Assembly: GCA_012959905.1 (NCBI GenBank)
Contig: DUCI01000110.1
Coordinates: forward strand, 1-49,521
Direction of reading: 5' to 3'
From: Methylococcaceae bacterium
Lineage (GTDB): Bacteria; Pseudomonadota; Gammaproteobacteria; Methylococcales; Methylomonadaceae
Length of the DNA stretch: 49,521 nucleotides
Under the pieces are notes generated by a model. It did not search any database, was not told where the DNA came from, and was given only the letters and a program-made list of their open reading frames with translations. The position numbers and the translations under genes were made by a program. Of the stretch, positions 28,247 through 38,600 are shown piece by piece (the stretch's first letter is position 1; the number at the start of each line of letters is the position of its first letter).

Positions 28247-29749
28247 TTAGATTTCAATAACAAAACTGTCTGCATTTTGCTTCCTTTGCGCCTTATCATT
28301 TCGTAAAGCATCCAGACTTTCCAAGTAGTCAGCGTCAATATCTCCCGTGACATAAATATTGCTGAAGCAAGACGTATCAAAATGCTTAATCTCTTTATTT
28401 CCTATCCCCACGGCGGCAATGAGATCCTCATGATCCTGATAAAATAATTTATCAGCACCAATAACGGCCTGAATTTCTGCCACAGTTCGTTCATGTGCAA
28501 TAAGCTCAGAAGGTGACGGCATATCTATACCATAAACATTGGGGTATCGAACCGGCGGCGCCGCCGATGAAAAATAAACTTTCTTTGCACCCGCATCGCG
28601 AGCCATCCCAATAATCTGTGCCGACGTGGTCCCCCTAACAATAGAGTCATCGACTAAAAGGACGTTCTTTCCCTCAAACTCTAACTTAATGGCATTTAAT
28701 TTCTGGCGCACTGATTTCTCACGCAACTTTTGCCCCGGCATAATAAAGGTACGGCCAATATATCGATTTTTAATAAACCCTTCACGAAACTTCACTTTCA
28801 ACTTCGCGGCTAACATAATAGCTGCCGTCCGACTGGTATCTGGAATAGGCATCACCACATCAATATCATGATCCGCCCACTCCCGTTTTATTTTTTCAGC
28901 TAATTTCTCACCCATTCGTAACCGGGCTTTATACACAGAAATATTATCAATCATTGAATCAGGGCGGGCAAAATAAACAAACTCAAAAATACAAGGCGCA
29001 TGATCTATTTTGTCAGGATCCGCACATTGTGCGGTATGCAATTTACCACTGCGTTCAACAAAAACCGCCTCGCCGGGTTTAATATCCCGAGTCAGCTTAA
29101 AACCCAATGCGTCTAACGCGACATTTTCGGACGCCATCATATACTCTAAGCCATCTTCACTTTCTCGCTCACCAAAAACTATCGGGCGAATACCATTAGG
29201 GTCTCTAAAACCAACAATACCAAAACCGGTAATCATTGCCACAACAGCGTAGGCCCCTCGACAACGACGATGCACTTCAGAGACTGCATCAAAAACATCA
29301 TCAACTGTTAACCGCGTTTTACCTTGGGATTGTAAGGCATTAGCCAAGACATTAAGAATCACTTCTGAATCTGATTCGGTATTAATATGTCGCTGATCTT
29401 GCGCAAATAAATCTTTTTTCAATGCTCTCGCATTAGTCAAATTCCCGTTGTGCGCTAAAGTAATACCAAAAGGGGAATTAACATAAAAAGGTTGTGACTC
29501 CGCAGAACTGGAACAACCTGCGGTAGGGTAGCGCACATGACCGATACCCATCGCACCGGGTAACTTCAACATATGTTCTGTTTTAAAAACATCACGGACT
29601 AAGCCATTTTCTTTCCGTAAAAACAAGCGTCCCTTCTCATAGGTTGCTATACCTGCCGCATCTTGCCCGCGATGCTGGAGCACAGTAAGTGCATCATATA
29701 ACTCTTGATTTACATTGTTATGAGAAACAATTGCAGCGATACCACACAT
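28247..29749 (-). CDS. purF: Amidophosphoribosyltransferase
   Basis: Commits PRPP to purine synthesis by adding the glutamine amide. C2 in [10 protein letters not shown] is the N-terminal nucleophile, with no propeptide. The PRPP loop is [14 protein letters not shown]. Length 500 (E. coli 505). It lies between cvpA and metZ; cvpA-purF is a widely conserved pair. Confidence 0.98.
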   Translation of the reverse strand: MCGIAAIVSHNNVNQELYDALTVLQHRGQDAAGIATYEKGRLFLRKENGLVRDVFKTEHMLKLPGAMGIGHVRYPTAGCSSSAESQPFYVNSPFGITLAHNGNLTNARALKKDLFAQDQRHINTESDSEVILNVLANALQSQGKTRLTVDDVFDAVSEVHRRCRGAYAVVAMITGFGIVGFRDPNGIRPIVFGERESEDGLEYMMASENVALDALGFKLTRDIKPGEAVFVERSGKLHTAQCADPDKIDHAPCIFEFVYFARPDSMIDNISVYKARLRMGEKLAEKIKREWADHDIDVVMPIPDTSRTAAIMLAAKLKVKFREGFIKNRYIGRTFIMPGQKLREKSVRQKLNAIKLEFEGKNVLLVDDSIVRGTTSAQIIGMARDAGAKKVYFSSAAPPVRYPNVYGIDMPSPSELIAHERTVAEIQAVIGADKLFYQDHEDLIAAVGIGNKEIKHFDTSCFSNIYVTGDIDADYLESLDALRNDKAQRKQNADSFVIEI

Positions 29750-29801
29750 AATTTATCAACCTTAATCTGTAAAATTAATCCAACCTGACTTGCACAAAAA
29801 G

Positions 29802-30293
29802 CTAGCCATAGTCCAAATATCCCGCTAGGCCTTCGGGCAAATAAGCACGAAGCCATTCTGCTACTGACTGAAACGGCGGTATTAATTGCGATTCCCGCCA
29901 CCAAGAATCTTGTGGCATCGGCGTCAATCCCGCCAAAACAATCACCACGGTTACAACCAAAACACCGCGCGCAATACCAAAAAACATGCCTAAAAATCGA
30001 TCTGTACCGGTCAGCCCTGTTTTTTTAACTAACGCACCTAACAAATGCCCGACAAGCCCGCCCAACAACAAGGTCAAAAGCAGAAGTATCACAAACGATA
30101 CTGCCATTCTAATCGAAGGGTATTCAATCCATTGGGCTAATAATACCGCAAAGTCTCGGCTATAATTCAACCCAACCCAAATGCCACAGCCCCAACTGAG
30201 CAACGATAATGCTTCTCGTATCAGCCCTCTAAACAAGCCAATAACCGTAGAAATAGCCACCAACCCTAATAACGCATAATCTATCCAAACCAT
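29802..30293 (-). CDS. cvpA: CvpA family inner-membrane protein
   Basis: Four-helix membrane protein required for colicin V production in E. coli and linked to envelope stress tolerance; molecular role unclear. The ATG chosen gives MVWIDYALLGLVAIST, matching the E. coli N-terminus closely, with GTGAG-like GTGAG/GTGAGT ribosome sequence a few bases upstream; an upstream TTG would add 11 residues. REALSLLSWG, TGLTGTDRFLGMFFG and GVLVV are family hallmarks. Length 163 from this start. Directly upstream of purF. Confidence 0.93.
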   Translation of the reverse strand: MVWIDYALLGLVAISTVIGLFRGLIREALSLLSWGCGIWVGLNYSRDFAVLLAQWIEYPSIRMAVSFVILLLLTLLLGGLVGHLLGALVKKTGLTGTDRFLGMFFGIARGVLVVTVVIVLAGLTPMPQDSWWRESQLIPPFQSVAEWLRAYLPEGLAGYLDYG

Positions 30294-30362
30294 GGCGAAC
30301 TCACTGTAAACATCTCCCTTAAACAAACCTTAAGATGCATTGTTTGCATTTGTTCACGCCCC

Positions 30363-30848
30363 TTACTCAGGCATGAGCAGTCCTTTAAGCTGCGTCTTCT
30401 TAGTTAAAAACTGCAGCGTTTTTTCAGCACGTTTTCTATCTAATTCAGGCCCTATTCGAACCCGATACATGCCCTGAAAAAACTCCGTATAAACCGTGAA
30501 TTTTTTCGATCGCAGATCATCTCTTAATCTTATGGCATGTTCCTGACTACCAAAACTACCCACCTGAATAACCCACCGAATTAATATTGGCTTTGATTTA
30601 ACAAGATTTTTTTTCTTACCCACTGATGGATTACGATCACTTGAAGGCGCAACCCCTTTAGCTGAATTAAACGGCATGGGCGGTAGTGTTTCAACAAATA
30701 TTTCCTCCGATAACTGAGGGATCTTCAATTCACTGAGAGAGCGTTGTTGTTGATCTGTCGTGTCATCCATTAACATCGGTAGGAAATAGGCCAGCAGTAA
30801 AGTAATCACCACTGTTCCCATTAGCCGTTGCTTTAATTTCTCATCCAT
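30363..30848 (-). CDS. dedD: SPOR-domain protein, DedD-like
   Basis: Division-associated inner-membrane protein whose SPOR domain binds denuded septal peptidoglycan. One membrane segment (about 9-26) is followed by a charged linker and a C-terminal SPOR domain (about 88-160) with IQVGSFGSQEHAIRLRDDL and YRVRIGP. Its 161 residues are short next to E. coli DedD (220). The folC-dedD-cvpA-purF order is the conserved one. It begins two bases after folC. Confidence 0.88.
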   Translation of the reverse strand: MDEKLKQRLMGTVVITLLLAYFLPMLMDDTTDQQQRSLSELKIPQLSEEIFVETLPPMPFNSAKGVAPSSDRNPSVGKKKNLVKSKPILIRWVIQVGSFGSQEHAIRLRDDLRSKKFTVYTEFFQGMYRVRIGPELDRKRAEKTLQFLTKKTQLKGLLMPE

Positions 30849-30850
30849 TG

Positions 30851-32125
30851 TTATACCTCTTGACCTGAACGCTTAGACAAAAATGCCGACACTAAAAAGA
30901 AAGACCCAAATATAACAATTAAATCCTGACTTTGGGAATTATCTTGTGCTGCCGCCAATGTTTCATCAAAACTTGTAAACCCAGAAAAAACATTTTCAAT
31001 TGAACAATTATTAAGTTCTGTAAGAACCTGTTCCACATCCGCACACCGAGGATTATCTAATGGCGCTATATACCAATGACTAACAATCGATTTCAACCGC
31101 TGACCCACACCCACAAAATCTTTATCTTTCATCATATTAAAAATAAGATGTATCTTCTTATCTGGAAAGGAAGAGATAAGATAGTCTCTTAATATATCCG
31201 CAGATAAAGGGTTATGCCCCACATCCAATAAAATCAGTGGCGTACCGTCAATAACTTGAAAACGTCCCGGTAATTGAACCTGCCGCAAACCATCCACAAT
31301 AGCCTGTTCAGTCAAGGGTAACCGCGGTGACAATAAACTGAGTACTTGCAGAACGGCAGCGGCATTACCCATCTGGTGCTGACCCAATAAATTCGGGTGT
31401 GGTAAATGCGTTAACGTATCGGTATCGTTTGACCAGGTCCAGTCATCGTCGTTTTTTTTATACGAAAAATCCTTCCCGACCAAATAAAGCGGTGTGTGTA
31501 ATTCTCTAGAATACGTTTCCATAATAGCCGGCGGGTCTATATCTCCAACAACTGCAGGTCGCCTAGATCTAAAAATACCCATTTTTTCCCGCGCAATGAG
31601 TTCACGAGTATCACCCAACCAGTCGCTATGATCAATGCCAATGCTGGGTATCAAAGCAACATCTGCATCGATAATATTAACCGCATCGAGTCGACCCCCG
31701 AGGCCTACTTCCAATAATTGAACATCTAACGCTGCTCGAGCAAAAATATCCAGCGCCGCTAAGGTACAAAATTCAAAATAACTTAAAGATGTTGTGCCCC
31801 GTACGGCTTCTATGCGCTCAAATGCTTGGCAAATCAACTCATCTCGAACCACAATACCGTTAATTCTTATCCGTTCATTATAGCGTTGTAAATGGGGCGA
31901 GGTATAGCTTCCCACACGGTAACCGCTTTGCCTTAAAATAGCATCCAGAAAGGCTACCGATGAGCCTTTTCCGTTCGTCCCCCCTACGGTAATCGTCAGC
32001 GGTCTATTAACGGGCTTTTCCAGCAACTGAAAAACCTTGAAAACTCGCTCCAAGCCTAAATCTATCTGCTTACTGTGGAGCGTTTCCTGCCATTGTAACC
32101 ACCCGTGTAATGACTTGAAATGCAT
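30851..32125 (-). CDS. folC: Bifunctional dihydrofolate synthase/folylpolyglutamate synthase
   Basis: Adds glutamate to dihydropteroate and to folates, keeping them in the cell. The Mur-ligase ATP loop is VGGTNGKGSSVAF (about 47-59); YTSPHL, EVGLGGRLDAVN and GIDHSDWLG follow. DVGHNPLSA marks the C-terminal domain. Length 424 (E. coli 422). It lies 49 bases after accD. Confidence 0.97.
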   Translation of the reverse strand: MHFKSLHGWLQWQETLHSKQIDLGLERVFKVFQLLEKPVNRPLTITVGGTNGKGSSVAFLDAILRQSGYRVGSYTSPHLQRYNERIRINGIVVRDELICQAFERIEAVRGTTSLSYFEFCTLAALDIFARAALDVQLLEVGLGGRLDAVNIIDADVALIPSIGIDHSDWLGDTRELIAREKMGIFRSRRPAVVGDIDPPAIMETYSRELHTPLYLVGKDFSYKKNDDDWTWSNDTDTLTHLPHPNLLGQHQMGNAAAVLQVLSLLSPRLPLTEQAIVDGLRQVQLPGRFQVIDGTPLILLDVGHNPLSADILRDYLISSFPDKKIHLIFNMMKDKDFVGVGQRLKSIVSHWYIAPLDNPRCADVEQVLTELNNCSIENVFSGFTSFDETLAAAQDNSQSQDLIVIFGSFFLVSAFLSKRSGQEV

Positions 32126-32174
32126 CGGTCCCCAACAAAAAAAGTCTCAAATAAAAAACAAACGCTACGGATCC

Positions 32175-33125
32175 TTACTCCACGCTGTTATCTTCTTGTT
32201 CTTCACTGGCAACAAAATCATTCATCTCTGAAACCGTAATCTCGGGCACTGCCGATACAAAGCCTTCATTGAACGGCCTATTCTCCATCAACATAGACAA
32301 CATAGCCGCCACTTGATCACGTATCTCTAGACGATTTACGATCATATCAACCGCACCGTGTTCAACAAGGAATTCACTGCGTTGGAAACCTTCAGGCAAT
32401 TTCTCTCGAACGGTTTGTTCAATGACACGGGGTCCTGCAAAACCAATTAACGCTTTAGGTTCAGCCAAGTTAATATCCCCCAGCATGGCTAAACTAGCGG
32501 ATACGCCACCCATGGTAGGATCCGTTAAAAATGAAATAAAAGGCAGCCCAGCCTCAGACAAACGAGTCAAAGCGGCGCTAGTCTTTGCCATTTGAAACAA
32601 AGAGAATAGAGACTCCTGCATTCGCGCACCACCACTGGCGGTAAAGACAATAAAAGGCACCTCTAGTTCGAGACTGGCATTAACGCCGCGGACAAATTTC
32701 TCTCCAACAACAGAACCCATTGAACCGCCCATAAACCCAAAATCAAATGCAGCAGCAACAATTCCAGCCCCTTTTAGCTGTCCAGACATTACCACCAAAG
32801 CATCATTCTCTTCGGTTTTCTTTTGTGCCTGAATCAAGCGATCCTTATACTTTTTACTGTCCTTAAACCGTAACGGATCGGTTGGCATTAACTGTTCACC
32901 AATCTCTACTCGGCCATCTGGATCCAAGAAAATATCTAACCGTCTCCGGCCGCCAATACGCATGTGATGATCACATTTTGGACAAACGTTAAGATTCTTT
33001 TCTAACTCAGAATTATATAAAATAGCGTTACACGCTGTGCACTTATTCCAAAGCCCTTCAGGAACAGCGCCCTTGGTTGATGCCGCCGTTCTGATTGAAG
33101 GAACTAATTTCTCAAACCAACTCAT
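32175..33125 (-). CDS. accD: Acetyl-CoA carboxylase carboxyltransferase beta subunit
   Basis: With AccA, transfers the carboxyl group from biotin to acetyl-CoA to make malonyl-CoA for fatty acids. A four-cysteine zinc ribbon (C29, C32, C48, C51) leads a crotonase-fold domain with [11 protein letters not shown] and GGVSAS. Length 316 (E. coli 304), with a slightly longer acidic C-terminus. It follows trpA by nine bases; trpA-accD-folC is conserved in gammaproteobacteria such as Pseudomonas. Confidence 0.98.
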   Translation of the reverse strand: MSWFEKLVPSIRTAASTKGAVPEGLWNKCTACNAILYNSELEKNLNVCPKCDHHMRIGGRRRLDIFLDPDGRVEIGEQLMPTDPLRFKDSKKYKDRLIQAQKKTEENDALVVMSGQLKGAGIVAAAFDFGFMGGSMGSVVGEKFVRGVNASLELEVPFIVFTASGGARMQESLFSLFQMAKTSAALTRLSEAGLPFISFLTDPTMGGVSASLAMLGDINLAEPKALIGFAGPRVIEQTVREKLPEGFQRSEFLVEHGAVDMIVNRLEIRDQVAAMLSMLMENRPFNEGFVSAVPEITVSEMNDFVASEEQEDNSVE

Positions 33126-33134
33126 AGCGTACCC

Positions 33135-33950
33135 CTAGTCATTAACTTCATTATCCATGGCCTGACGCATAGCACTCAAAAGCGTAATAACCTCTTGCTT
33201 TGCCATACTCAGATCATCAATATTTTCTTGTATCTTATTGATAATAGCACTCCCTACCACAACCCCGTCAGCAATACGCGCAACCGATCTCGCATAACCG
33301 GCATCTTTGACGCCAAACCCAACCGCTATCGGTAAATCAGTATACTGCTTAATTTCGGCTACTTTTTCCTTTACATCGTCTGTATTCAGATGGCCTGCTC
33401 CGGTAACCCCTTTCAAAGAGACATAATAAATATAACCACTGCCTTTTGCAGCCATTTTTTTAATCCGTTCTTCCGTGCTGTTCGGTGCCAGTAAGAAAAT
33501 AGGGTCAATCCCCACTGCTTTCAATAACGGCGCATACTCCTCTGCCTCTTCAGGCGGCATATCAACCGTCAATACACCATCAACACCGACACGGGCTGCG
33601 GCCTGCGCAAAATCTTCATAACCCATAAATTCAATCGGATTAAGGTACCCCATGAGCACAATTGGAGTCGCATTATCGTCTTTACGAAATTCTGCCACCA
33701 TCGATAAAACGCGTGTTAAATTCATCCCTTGTTCTATGGCACGTTCACTCGCCTTTTGAATCACCGGCCCATCAGCCATAGGGTCTGAGAATGGAACCCC
33801 TAACTCAATCACATCGACCCCTGCTGCCACCATAGCATGCAACAAAGGAACCGTGAATTCTGGCGTCGGGTCACCCGATGTCACAAAAGGAATTAAGGCT
33901 TGTCGTCCAGACGCTGAAAGGTTCTGAAAAGTTTGCGCTAAGCGACTCAT
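33135..33950 (-). CDS. trpA: Tryptophan synthase alpha subunit
   Basis: Cleaves indole-3-glycerol phosphate to indole, passed by tunnel to TrpB. The catalytic acids E49 ([10 protein letters not shown]) and D60 (MADGP) have the same numbers as in Salmonella TrpA. Length 271. Its ATG overlaps the trpB stop by four bases, so translation is coupled. Confidence 0.98.
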   Translation of the reverse strand: MSRLAQTFQNLSASGRQALIPFVTSGDPTPEFTVPLLHAMVAAGVDVIELGVPFSDPMADGPVIQKASERAIEQGMNLTRVLSMVAEFRKDDNATPIVLMGYLNPIEFMGYEDFAQAAARVGVDGVLTVDMPPEEAEEYAPLLKAVGIDPIFLLAPNSTEERIKKMAAKGSGYIYYVSLKGVTGAGHLNTDDVKEKVAEIKQYTDLPIAVGFGVKDAGYARSVARIADGVVVGSAIINKIQENIDDLSMAKQEVITLLSAMRQAMDNEVND

Positions 33951-35161
33951 AACTCCACCCCTTCTCGTTCAGCCACCGTATGCATGTCTTTATCTCCACG
34001 CCCGGAAAGATTAACTAAAAGAACCTTGTCCTTACTCATGGTCGGCGCCAACTTCATCGCGTAAGCCAAAGCATGACTCGACTCTAAAGCCGGAATAATA
34101 CCTTCCATTCGGGTTAATGTGTAAAAAGCTTCAACCGCCTCATCATCAGTTATATTGACATATTCAGCACGGCCAGAATCTTTCAGCCACGCATGTTCAG
34201 GCCCAACACCCGGATAATCTAATCCCGCAGAAATCGAATGCGTTTCGATAATTTGACCATGATCATCGGCAATAAGATAAGTTCTATTACCGTGTAATAC
34301 ACCGGGTCGTCCTGCGCCCAGTGTCACCGAATGACGTCCGGTTTCTACACCATCACCCGCAGCTTCAACGCCATACATTTTAACGGAAGTATCATCAATA
34401 AAAGGGTGGAACAAGCCAATGGCATTAGACCCCCCGCCAACACAAGCAATCAAAGCATCCGGTAGGCGCCCGATCATGGTTTGCAACTGTGCTTTGGACT
34501 CACGGCCAATAATCGTTTGGAAATCACGAACCAGTGCAGGATAGGGATGCGGCCCTGCCACCGTACCGATAATATAAAAGGTATCATCGACATTCGTAAC
34601 CCAATCTCGCATCGCTTCATTGAGCGCGTCTTTCAATGTTTTAGAACCCGAATCGACCGAGACTACTTTCGCGCCTAACAAACGCATCCGATAAACATTC
34701 TGAACTTGTCGGGCAACATCAACCGACCCCATATAAACAACACACTCCAAACCGAGTCTTGCGGCAACTGTTGCCGTGGCAACACCGTGTTGACCGGCCC
34801 CTGTTTCAGCAATGATACGGGTCTTTCCCATTCGTTTAGCTAATAAGGCCTGGCCAATCGCATTATTAATTTTATGCGCGCCAGTATGATTTAAATCCTC
34901 ACGCTTTAAGTAGATTTGCGCCCCGCCCAGCTCACGACTCCAGCGTTCAGCGTGGTAGATCGGGGATGGCCTTCCCACGTAATAGTGTAAGTCTTTATCC
35001 AATTCCGCTAAGAAATCTGGATCTTTAGCATATTTTTGATAAGCCTCATCTAACTGTTTGATGGGCACCATCAGTGTTTCTGCAACGAACTTGCCCCCAT
35101 AAGGCCCAAAATGACCTGCTTCATCAGGCATATCATATTGCAAATTATTTTCTTCTGTCAC
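33947..35161 (-). CDS. trpB: Tryptophan synthase beta subunit
   Basis: PLP enzyme joining indole and serine to tryptophan. PLP lysine is K97 in [17 protein letters not shown] binds the phosphate. Length 404 (E. coli 397). The start is GTG, inside the last 17 bases of trpF; the N-terminal [20 protein letters not shown] type is that of Pseudomonas-like TrpB1. Partner of trpA directly downstream. Confidence 0.97.
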   Translation of the reverse strand: MTEENNLQYDMPDEAGHFGPYGGKFVAETLMVPIKQLDEAYQKYAKDPDFLAELDKDLHYYVGRPSPIYHAERWSRELGGAQIYLKREDLNHTGAHKINNAIGQALLAKRMGKTRIIAETGAGQHGVATATVAARLGLECVVYMGSVDVARQVQNVYRMRLLGAKVVSVDSGSKTLKDALNEAMRDWVTNVDDTFYIIGTVAGPHPYPALVRDFQTIIGRESKAQLQTMIGRLPDALIACVGGGSNAIGLFHPFIDDTSVKMYGVEAAGDGVETGRHSVTLGAGRPGVLHGNRTYLIADDHGQIIETHSISAGLDYPGVGPEHAWLKDSGRAEYVNITDDEAVEAFYTLTRMEGIIPALESSHALAYAMKLAPTMSKDKVLLVNLSGRGDKDMHTVAEREGVEL

Positions 35162-35774
35162 CTAACTCTACCTCTGTGATCAACGCTACTATTTTAGTTA
35201 TATCTTTCATGCCTTTATAACGTTCGACGCCACTACTCACATCGAGCGCATAAGGCTGAGCCTGTCCGATCGCTTGTTGCGCATTTTCAACGCCAATTCC
35301 ACCCGCCAGAACAATCGGTATCGGGAAATTTTCCGGTATTAAATTCCAATCAAAATGATGCCCTGTCCCCCCTTTCAGATCAGGGTGATAAGTATCCAGC
35401 AACAACGCCGAGGCATCATAAAAATCTTCAGCTATCTGCATTAAATCGGTTTCAGGACGCATTCGAACGGCCTTCACAAAAGGACGCCCGAGTGACCGAC
35501 AAAAAGTAGCCGTCTCATCACCATGAAACTGTATCAGGTCAATGGGCACCTGAGACAACACCTCTTCAATAGCCCCCTGAGAGGCATCAACAAACAAACC
35601 CACCGTCGTCACAAATGCCGGCACTGCCGCGACAATTTTCTGCGCTTGCTCTAAGGTAACATGCCGTGGACTGGGCGGATAAAACACTAAACCAATAGCA
35701 TCAATACCCTCAGAAGCTGCAGCCACTGCATTTTCTGGGTCAGTAAAGCCACATACTTTGATTCGGGTCCGCAT
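35145..35774 (-). CDS. trpF: Phosphoribosylanthranilate isomerase
   Basis: Third tryptophan step, an Amadori rearrangement in a TIM barrel. [13 protein letters not shown] holds the catalytic cysteine (C7), and [14 protein letters not shown] the aspartate; VLAGGI follows. I chose the ATG giving 209 residues over a TTG three codons upstream. It stands alone rather than fused to trpC as in E. coli. It overlaps trpB by 17 bases and starts the trpF-trpB-trpA-accD block. Confidence 0.96.
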   Translation of the reverse strand: MRTRIKVCGFTDPENAVAAASEGIDAIGLVFYPPSPRHVTLEQAQKIVAAVPAFVTTVGLFVDASQGAIEEVLSQVPIDLIQFHGDETATFCRSLGRPFVKAVRMRPETDLMQIAEDFYDASALLLDTYHPDLKGGTGHHFDWNLIPENFPIPIVLAGGIGVENAQQAIGQAQPYALDVSSGVERYKGMKDITKIVALITEVELGDRRK

Positions 35775-35801
35775 GATCCTCAAGGCTCTTCAAAGTCGGT
35801 G

Positions 35802-35810
35802 ATTATACCA
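35802..35810 (-). promoter_or_regulatory. Extended -10 promoter candidate before trpF
   Basis: On the minus strand TGGTATAAT carries a perfect -10 with the TGN extension, 27 bases before the trpF ATG. No matching -35 is seen, as expected for extended -10 promoters. It would drive trpF-trpB-trpA-accD and perhaps folC onward. No trp attenuator or leader peptide is visible, and the short distance leaves little room for one. Confidence 0.5.
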
Positions 35811-35869
35811 TAGAGTTAAAAAATTTCCCCTATACGTGAAGCGCTGATAGTCCGTTGAGAACAGATTAT

Positions 35870-36673
35870 TCAATCAAATCGCGCCGCATTAACGGGTAAC
35901 GCATTAAATATAGGGTGATTAACCATGCCGTATTCAGGCGGATAAAAAACCCCCCCTAAGTAAAGCCCATGTGGCGATGCGGTTGCCGATGCTAAACGTC
36001 GGTCCTTTTTTTCCAATAACTGTTCACACCAATCCACGGGCTGTTTACTTTTGCCAATTTCCATTAAGGCCCCGGCAATATTTCTAACCATATGATGCAC
36101 AAAGGCATTGGCACATAAATCAATGATTATAGTGTCATCTTCTTGATAAACCTTAATAAAATACATCAGTCGACGAGGGCTCTTTGACTGACACCGTAGT
36201 GCTCTAAAAGAAGTAAAATCATGGTTACCCACCAAATATTGAGCCGCTTCATGCATCCGGGTCACATTCAGCACAGGAGAGCACCAGGTCACCTGATGGT
36301 GTCGCAGCGCTGACTGGGTAGGCCGATTTAAAATAATGTAACGATAAAAACGCGCAATAGCACTGTATCGAGCATGGAACCCTTCCTGAGCGTCTTGAAC
36401 CCAGAGTAAGCGAACATCGTCCGGCAAATAGGTATTTGCACCCATTAACCATGATCGGTGTGTTCGAATCACATCGGTATCCATATGAACGACTTGCTCA
36501 AAAGCATGTACACCACTATCCGTACGCCCGGCACAAATAACCGAAACGGGCTCATTAGCAACGGTCGCTAAGGCCTGCTCAAGGACTAACTGCACGGTCC
36601 TCAGTCCACGCTGCCACTGCCACCCTGAAAACTGGCTACCATTATATTCAACACCCATGACTAATCGACTCAT
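35870..36673 (-). CDS. truA: tRNA pseudouridine(38-40) synthase
   Basis: Modifies uridines 38-40 in the anticodon stem of many tRNAs. The catalytic aspartate is D52 in CAGRTDSGVHA. SRLVMGVEYNGSQFSGWQ at the start and FVHHMVRNIAGALMEIG are family motifs. Length 267 (E. coli 270). It lies between the L,D-transpeptidase gene and trpF; truA next to trpF is common in gammaproteobacteria. Confidence 0.97.
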   Translation of the reverse strand: MSRLVMGVEYNGSQFSGWQWQRGLRTVQLVLEQALATVANEPVSVICAGRTDSGVHAFEQVVHMDTDVIRTHRSWLMGANTYLPDDVRLLWVQDAQEGFHARYSAIARFYRYIILNRPTQSALRHHQVTWCSPVLNVTRMHEAAQYLVGNHDFTSFRALRCQSKSPRRLMYFIKVYQEDDTIIIDLCANAFVHHMVRNIAGALMEIGKSKQPVDWCEQLLEKKDRRLASATASPHGLYLGGVFYPPEYGMVNHPIFNALPVNAARFD

Positions 36674-36709
36674 CGCTTTAATCCAAACCGTTAGTTAAAT
36701 TAAGTCCAT

Positions 36710-37210
36710 TTACTCATGAATCAAGACCCGCTCTCCAACTACGGCGAGATCAAACAACGCGACAACATCGTTATTTTTCATTCTGACACAGCCATGAGAT
36801 TGTGGTGTTGATGTAACCAGGTCATCCGGGCTACCGTGAATATAAATATATCGCCACCCAGAATCGACCGGACCGTATCGGTTTCGCCCCGGCTCAAGTC
36901 CTACCAACCACAAAATACGCGTCAAAATCCAATCGCGCTCAGGACTTATCGCCGCTAGACCAGTCGTATAAATTTCACCCGTTGCTCTACGGCCTGAAAA
37001 TACCGTATGCAAAGGCGCCTTCGCACCCATTTTCGCCTTAATTTTATGCCAGCCTCGCGGGGTACACTCACTACCCATTTCCTCACCGGGGCCATTTTTT
37101 GCTGTCGAAACGATAAAATCTCGACACACTTGACCGTCACGGATTACGGATAACTTTTGTGCGTTTAAATCAATATCTAAATAATCAGCACAACACATAT
37201 CAGTTGCCAT
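36710..37210 (-). CDS. L,D-transpeptidase (YkuD) family protein without visible signal peptide
   Basis: YkuD domain enzymes form 3-3 cross-links or attach lipoproteins in peptidoglycan, or act as carboxypeptidases. The motif HG (H125) and SHGCVR (S138-R143, catalytic C141) are complete, and DWILTRILWLVGLEPGRNR is typical of a small Pseudomonas-like subfamily. There is no signal peptide or membrane segment, odd for a wall enzyme; this subfamily often lacks one. The ATG overlaps the rlmD stop as TGATG; a GTG one codon upstream is possible. Exact function is unknown. Confidence 0.88.
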   Translation of the reverse strand: MATDMCCADYLDIDLNAQKLSVIRDGQVCRDFIVSTAKNGPGEEMGSECTPRGWHKIKAKMGAKAPLHTVFSGRRATGEIYTTGLAAISPERDWILTRILWLVGLEPGRNRYGPVDSGWRYIYIHGSPDDLVTSTPQSHGCVRMKNNDVVALFDLAVVGERVLIHE

Positions 37211-38547
37211 CACTGACGACGAAAAACCGCAATAGATTCAACATGCGACGTTTGCGGAAACATATCCATCACGCCCGCTTTTTCTAAACGGTACCCTAAC
37301 TCATTAACCAAAATACCCGCATCTCTGGCGAGCGTTGCAGGATTACACGACACATAAACAATACATTCCGGCTTCCACTTCGGTATCCAAGCTAAGACTT
37401 CAGCAGCCCCTGCGCGAGAAGGGTCCAATAATACCTTAGTAAACGTTTGTGCCACCCAAGATTGCGCTGACAAATCACCAAATAAATCCGCCTTAAAAAA
37501 ATCAACATTGCTTATATTATTTAAGCGCGCATTTTCTTGTGCATGATTAACCAGAGGCAAATCCCCTTCAACACCCACGACATGACCGGCATAACGAGCC
37601 AAAGGCAAGGTAAAATTCCCTAACCCACAAAACAAATCCAACACCCGGTCTTCTTTCGTCAACGCCAATATGTCAATAACACGATTAATCATCTTTCGAT
37701 TAATCGTCGAATTAACCTGCGTAAACATCGTTGGCTTGAAGTTAAAATTAACCTGATGATCCGGCAAAGCATAACTGGGCATCATCCCCCCATCGGGCCA
37801 CAACGGGATAATTGAATCGGGCCCTTTCGGTTGTAAATAAATCACCATATTATGGTTTTTTGCAAAATCTCGAATAATGGCACAATCCTCATCGGTCGGC
37901 GGCTCCAATACCCGAATAGCCAACACCACATCACTGTCACCAATGGCAACTTCAATTTGTGGTATTTTATCTTTAATGGTCAGTTGGCCAATCATCGCTG
38001 AGAGCTCCATTAGCCGCTCACCCACCGCGGGATGCATAACACGACACGACTCAATATCCGCTAAAAAAGGTTGCCGCCGCTCTCTGAAGCCGACTAAAAC
38101 ACGGCCTTTCTTAGCGACATATTTAACCCCCATTCGTGCCTTTTGTCGGTACCCCCAAAAAGGTCCTGTTAAAGGCTCCCAAATAAGGGGAATATCCAGC
38201 TTACCAATCCGTTTAAATTGATCTTCTAATATCGCCTGTTTGATTCCTATCTGTAAAGGTTCTTTAACATGTTGAAAACTACAACCCCCACAAACGCCAT
38301 AATGAGGGCATCCCGGCTCCCCGCGTTCGGGTGCTGACGTGATAACGTTAACAACCTTACCTTCTGCATAATCACGGCGACTATCGGTATAAATAAATTC
38401 TACCTCCTCACCCGGCAATGCTTCATCAACAAAAACAACCTTTCCGTCAACATGCGCCACCCCTCGACCATCATGCGCAAAGGATTCTATAGTCACCTTC
38501 ACGGGTGCTTCGGGTAATTTCTTTTTCTTGTATCGCCTTCTTGCCAT
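37210..38547 (-). CDS. rlmD: 23S rRNA (uracil-1939-C5)-methyltransferase
   Basis: SAM- and Fe-S-dependent methyltransferase acting on U1939 of 23S rRNA. An N-terminal TRAM domain (about 13-70) precedes cluster cysteines C80, C86 and C89, with a fourth in DIESCRVMH. The methyltransferase half has DLFCGLGNFTLPLA and the catalytic cysteine in YVSCNPATLARD. Length 445 (E. coli 433). It follows cysM, as in other gammaproteobacteria, and is coupled to the L,D-transpeptidase gene. Confidence 0.96.
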   Translation of the reverse strand: MARRRYKKKKLPEAPVKVTIESFAHDGRGVAHVDGKVVFVDEALPGEEVEFIYTDSRRDYAEGKVVNVITSAPERGEPGCPHYGVCGGCSFQHVKEPLQIGIKQAILEDQFKRIGKLDIPLIWEPLTGPFWGYRQKARMGVKYVAKKGRVLVGFRERRQPFLADIESCRVMHPAVGERLMELSAMIGQLTIKDKIPQIEVAIGDSDVVLAIRVLEPPTDEDCAIIRDFAKNHNMVIYLQPKGPDSIIPLWPDGGMMPSYALPDHQVNFNFKPTMFTQVNSTINRKMINRVIDILALTKEDRVLDLFCGLGNFTLPLARYAGHVVGVEGDLPLVNHAQENARLNNISNVDFFKADLFGDLSAQSWVAQTFTKVLLDPSRAGAAEVLAWIPKWKPECIVYVSCNPATLARDAGILVNELGYRLEKAGVMDMFPQTSHVESIAVFRRQ

Positions 38548-38600
38548 GGATAATCTTTTGCCTCTTAACTAATAATGTCTCTACTCAAAATAATATCTGT

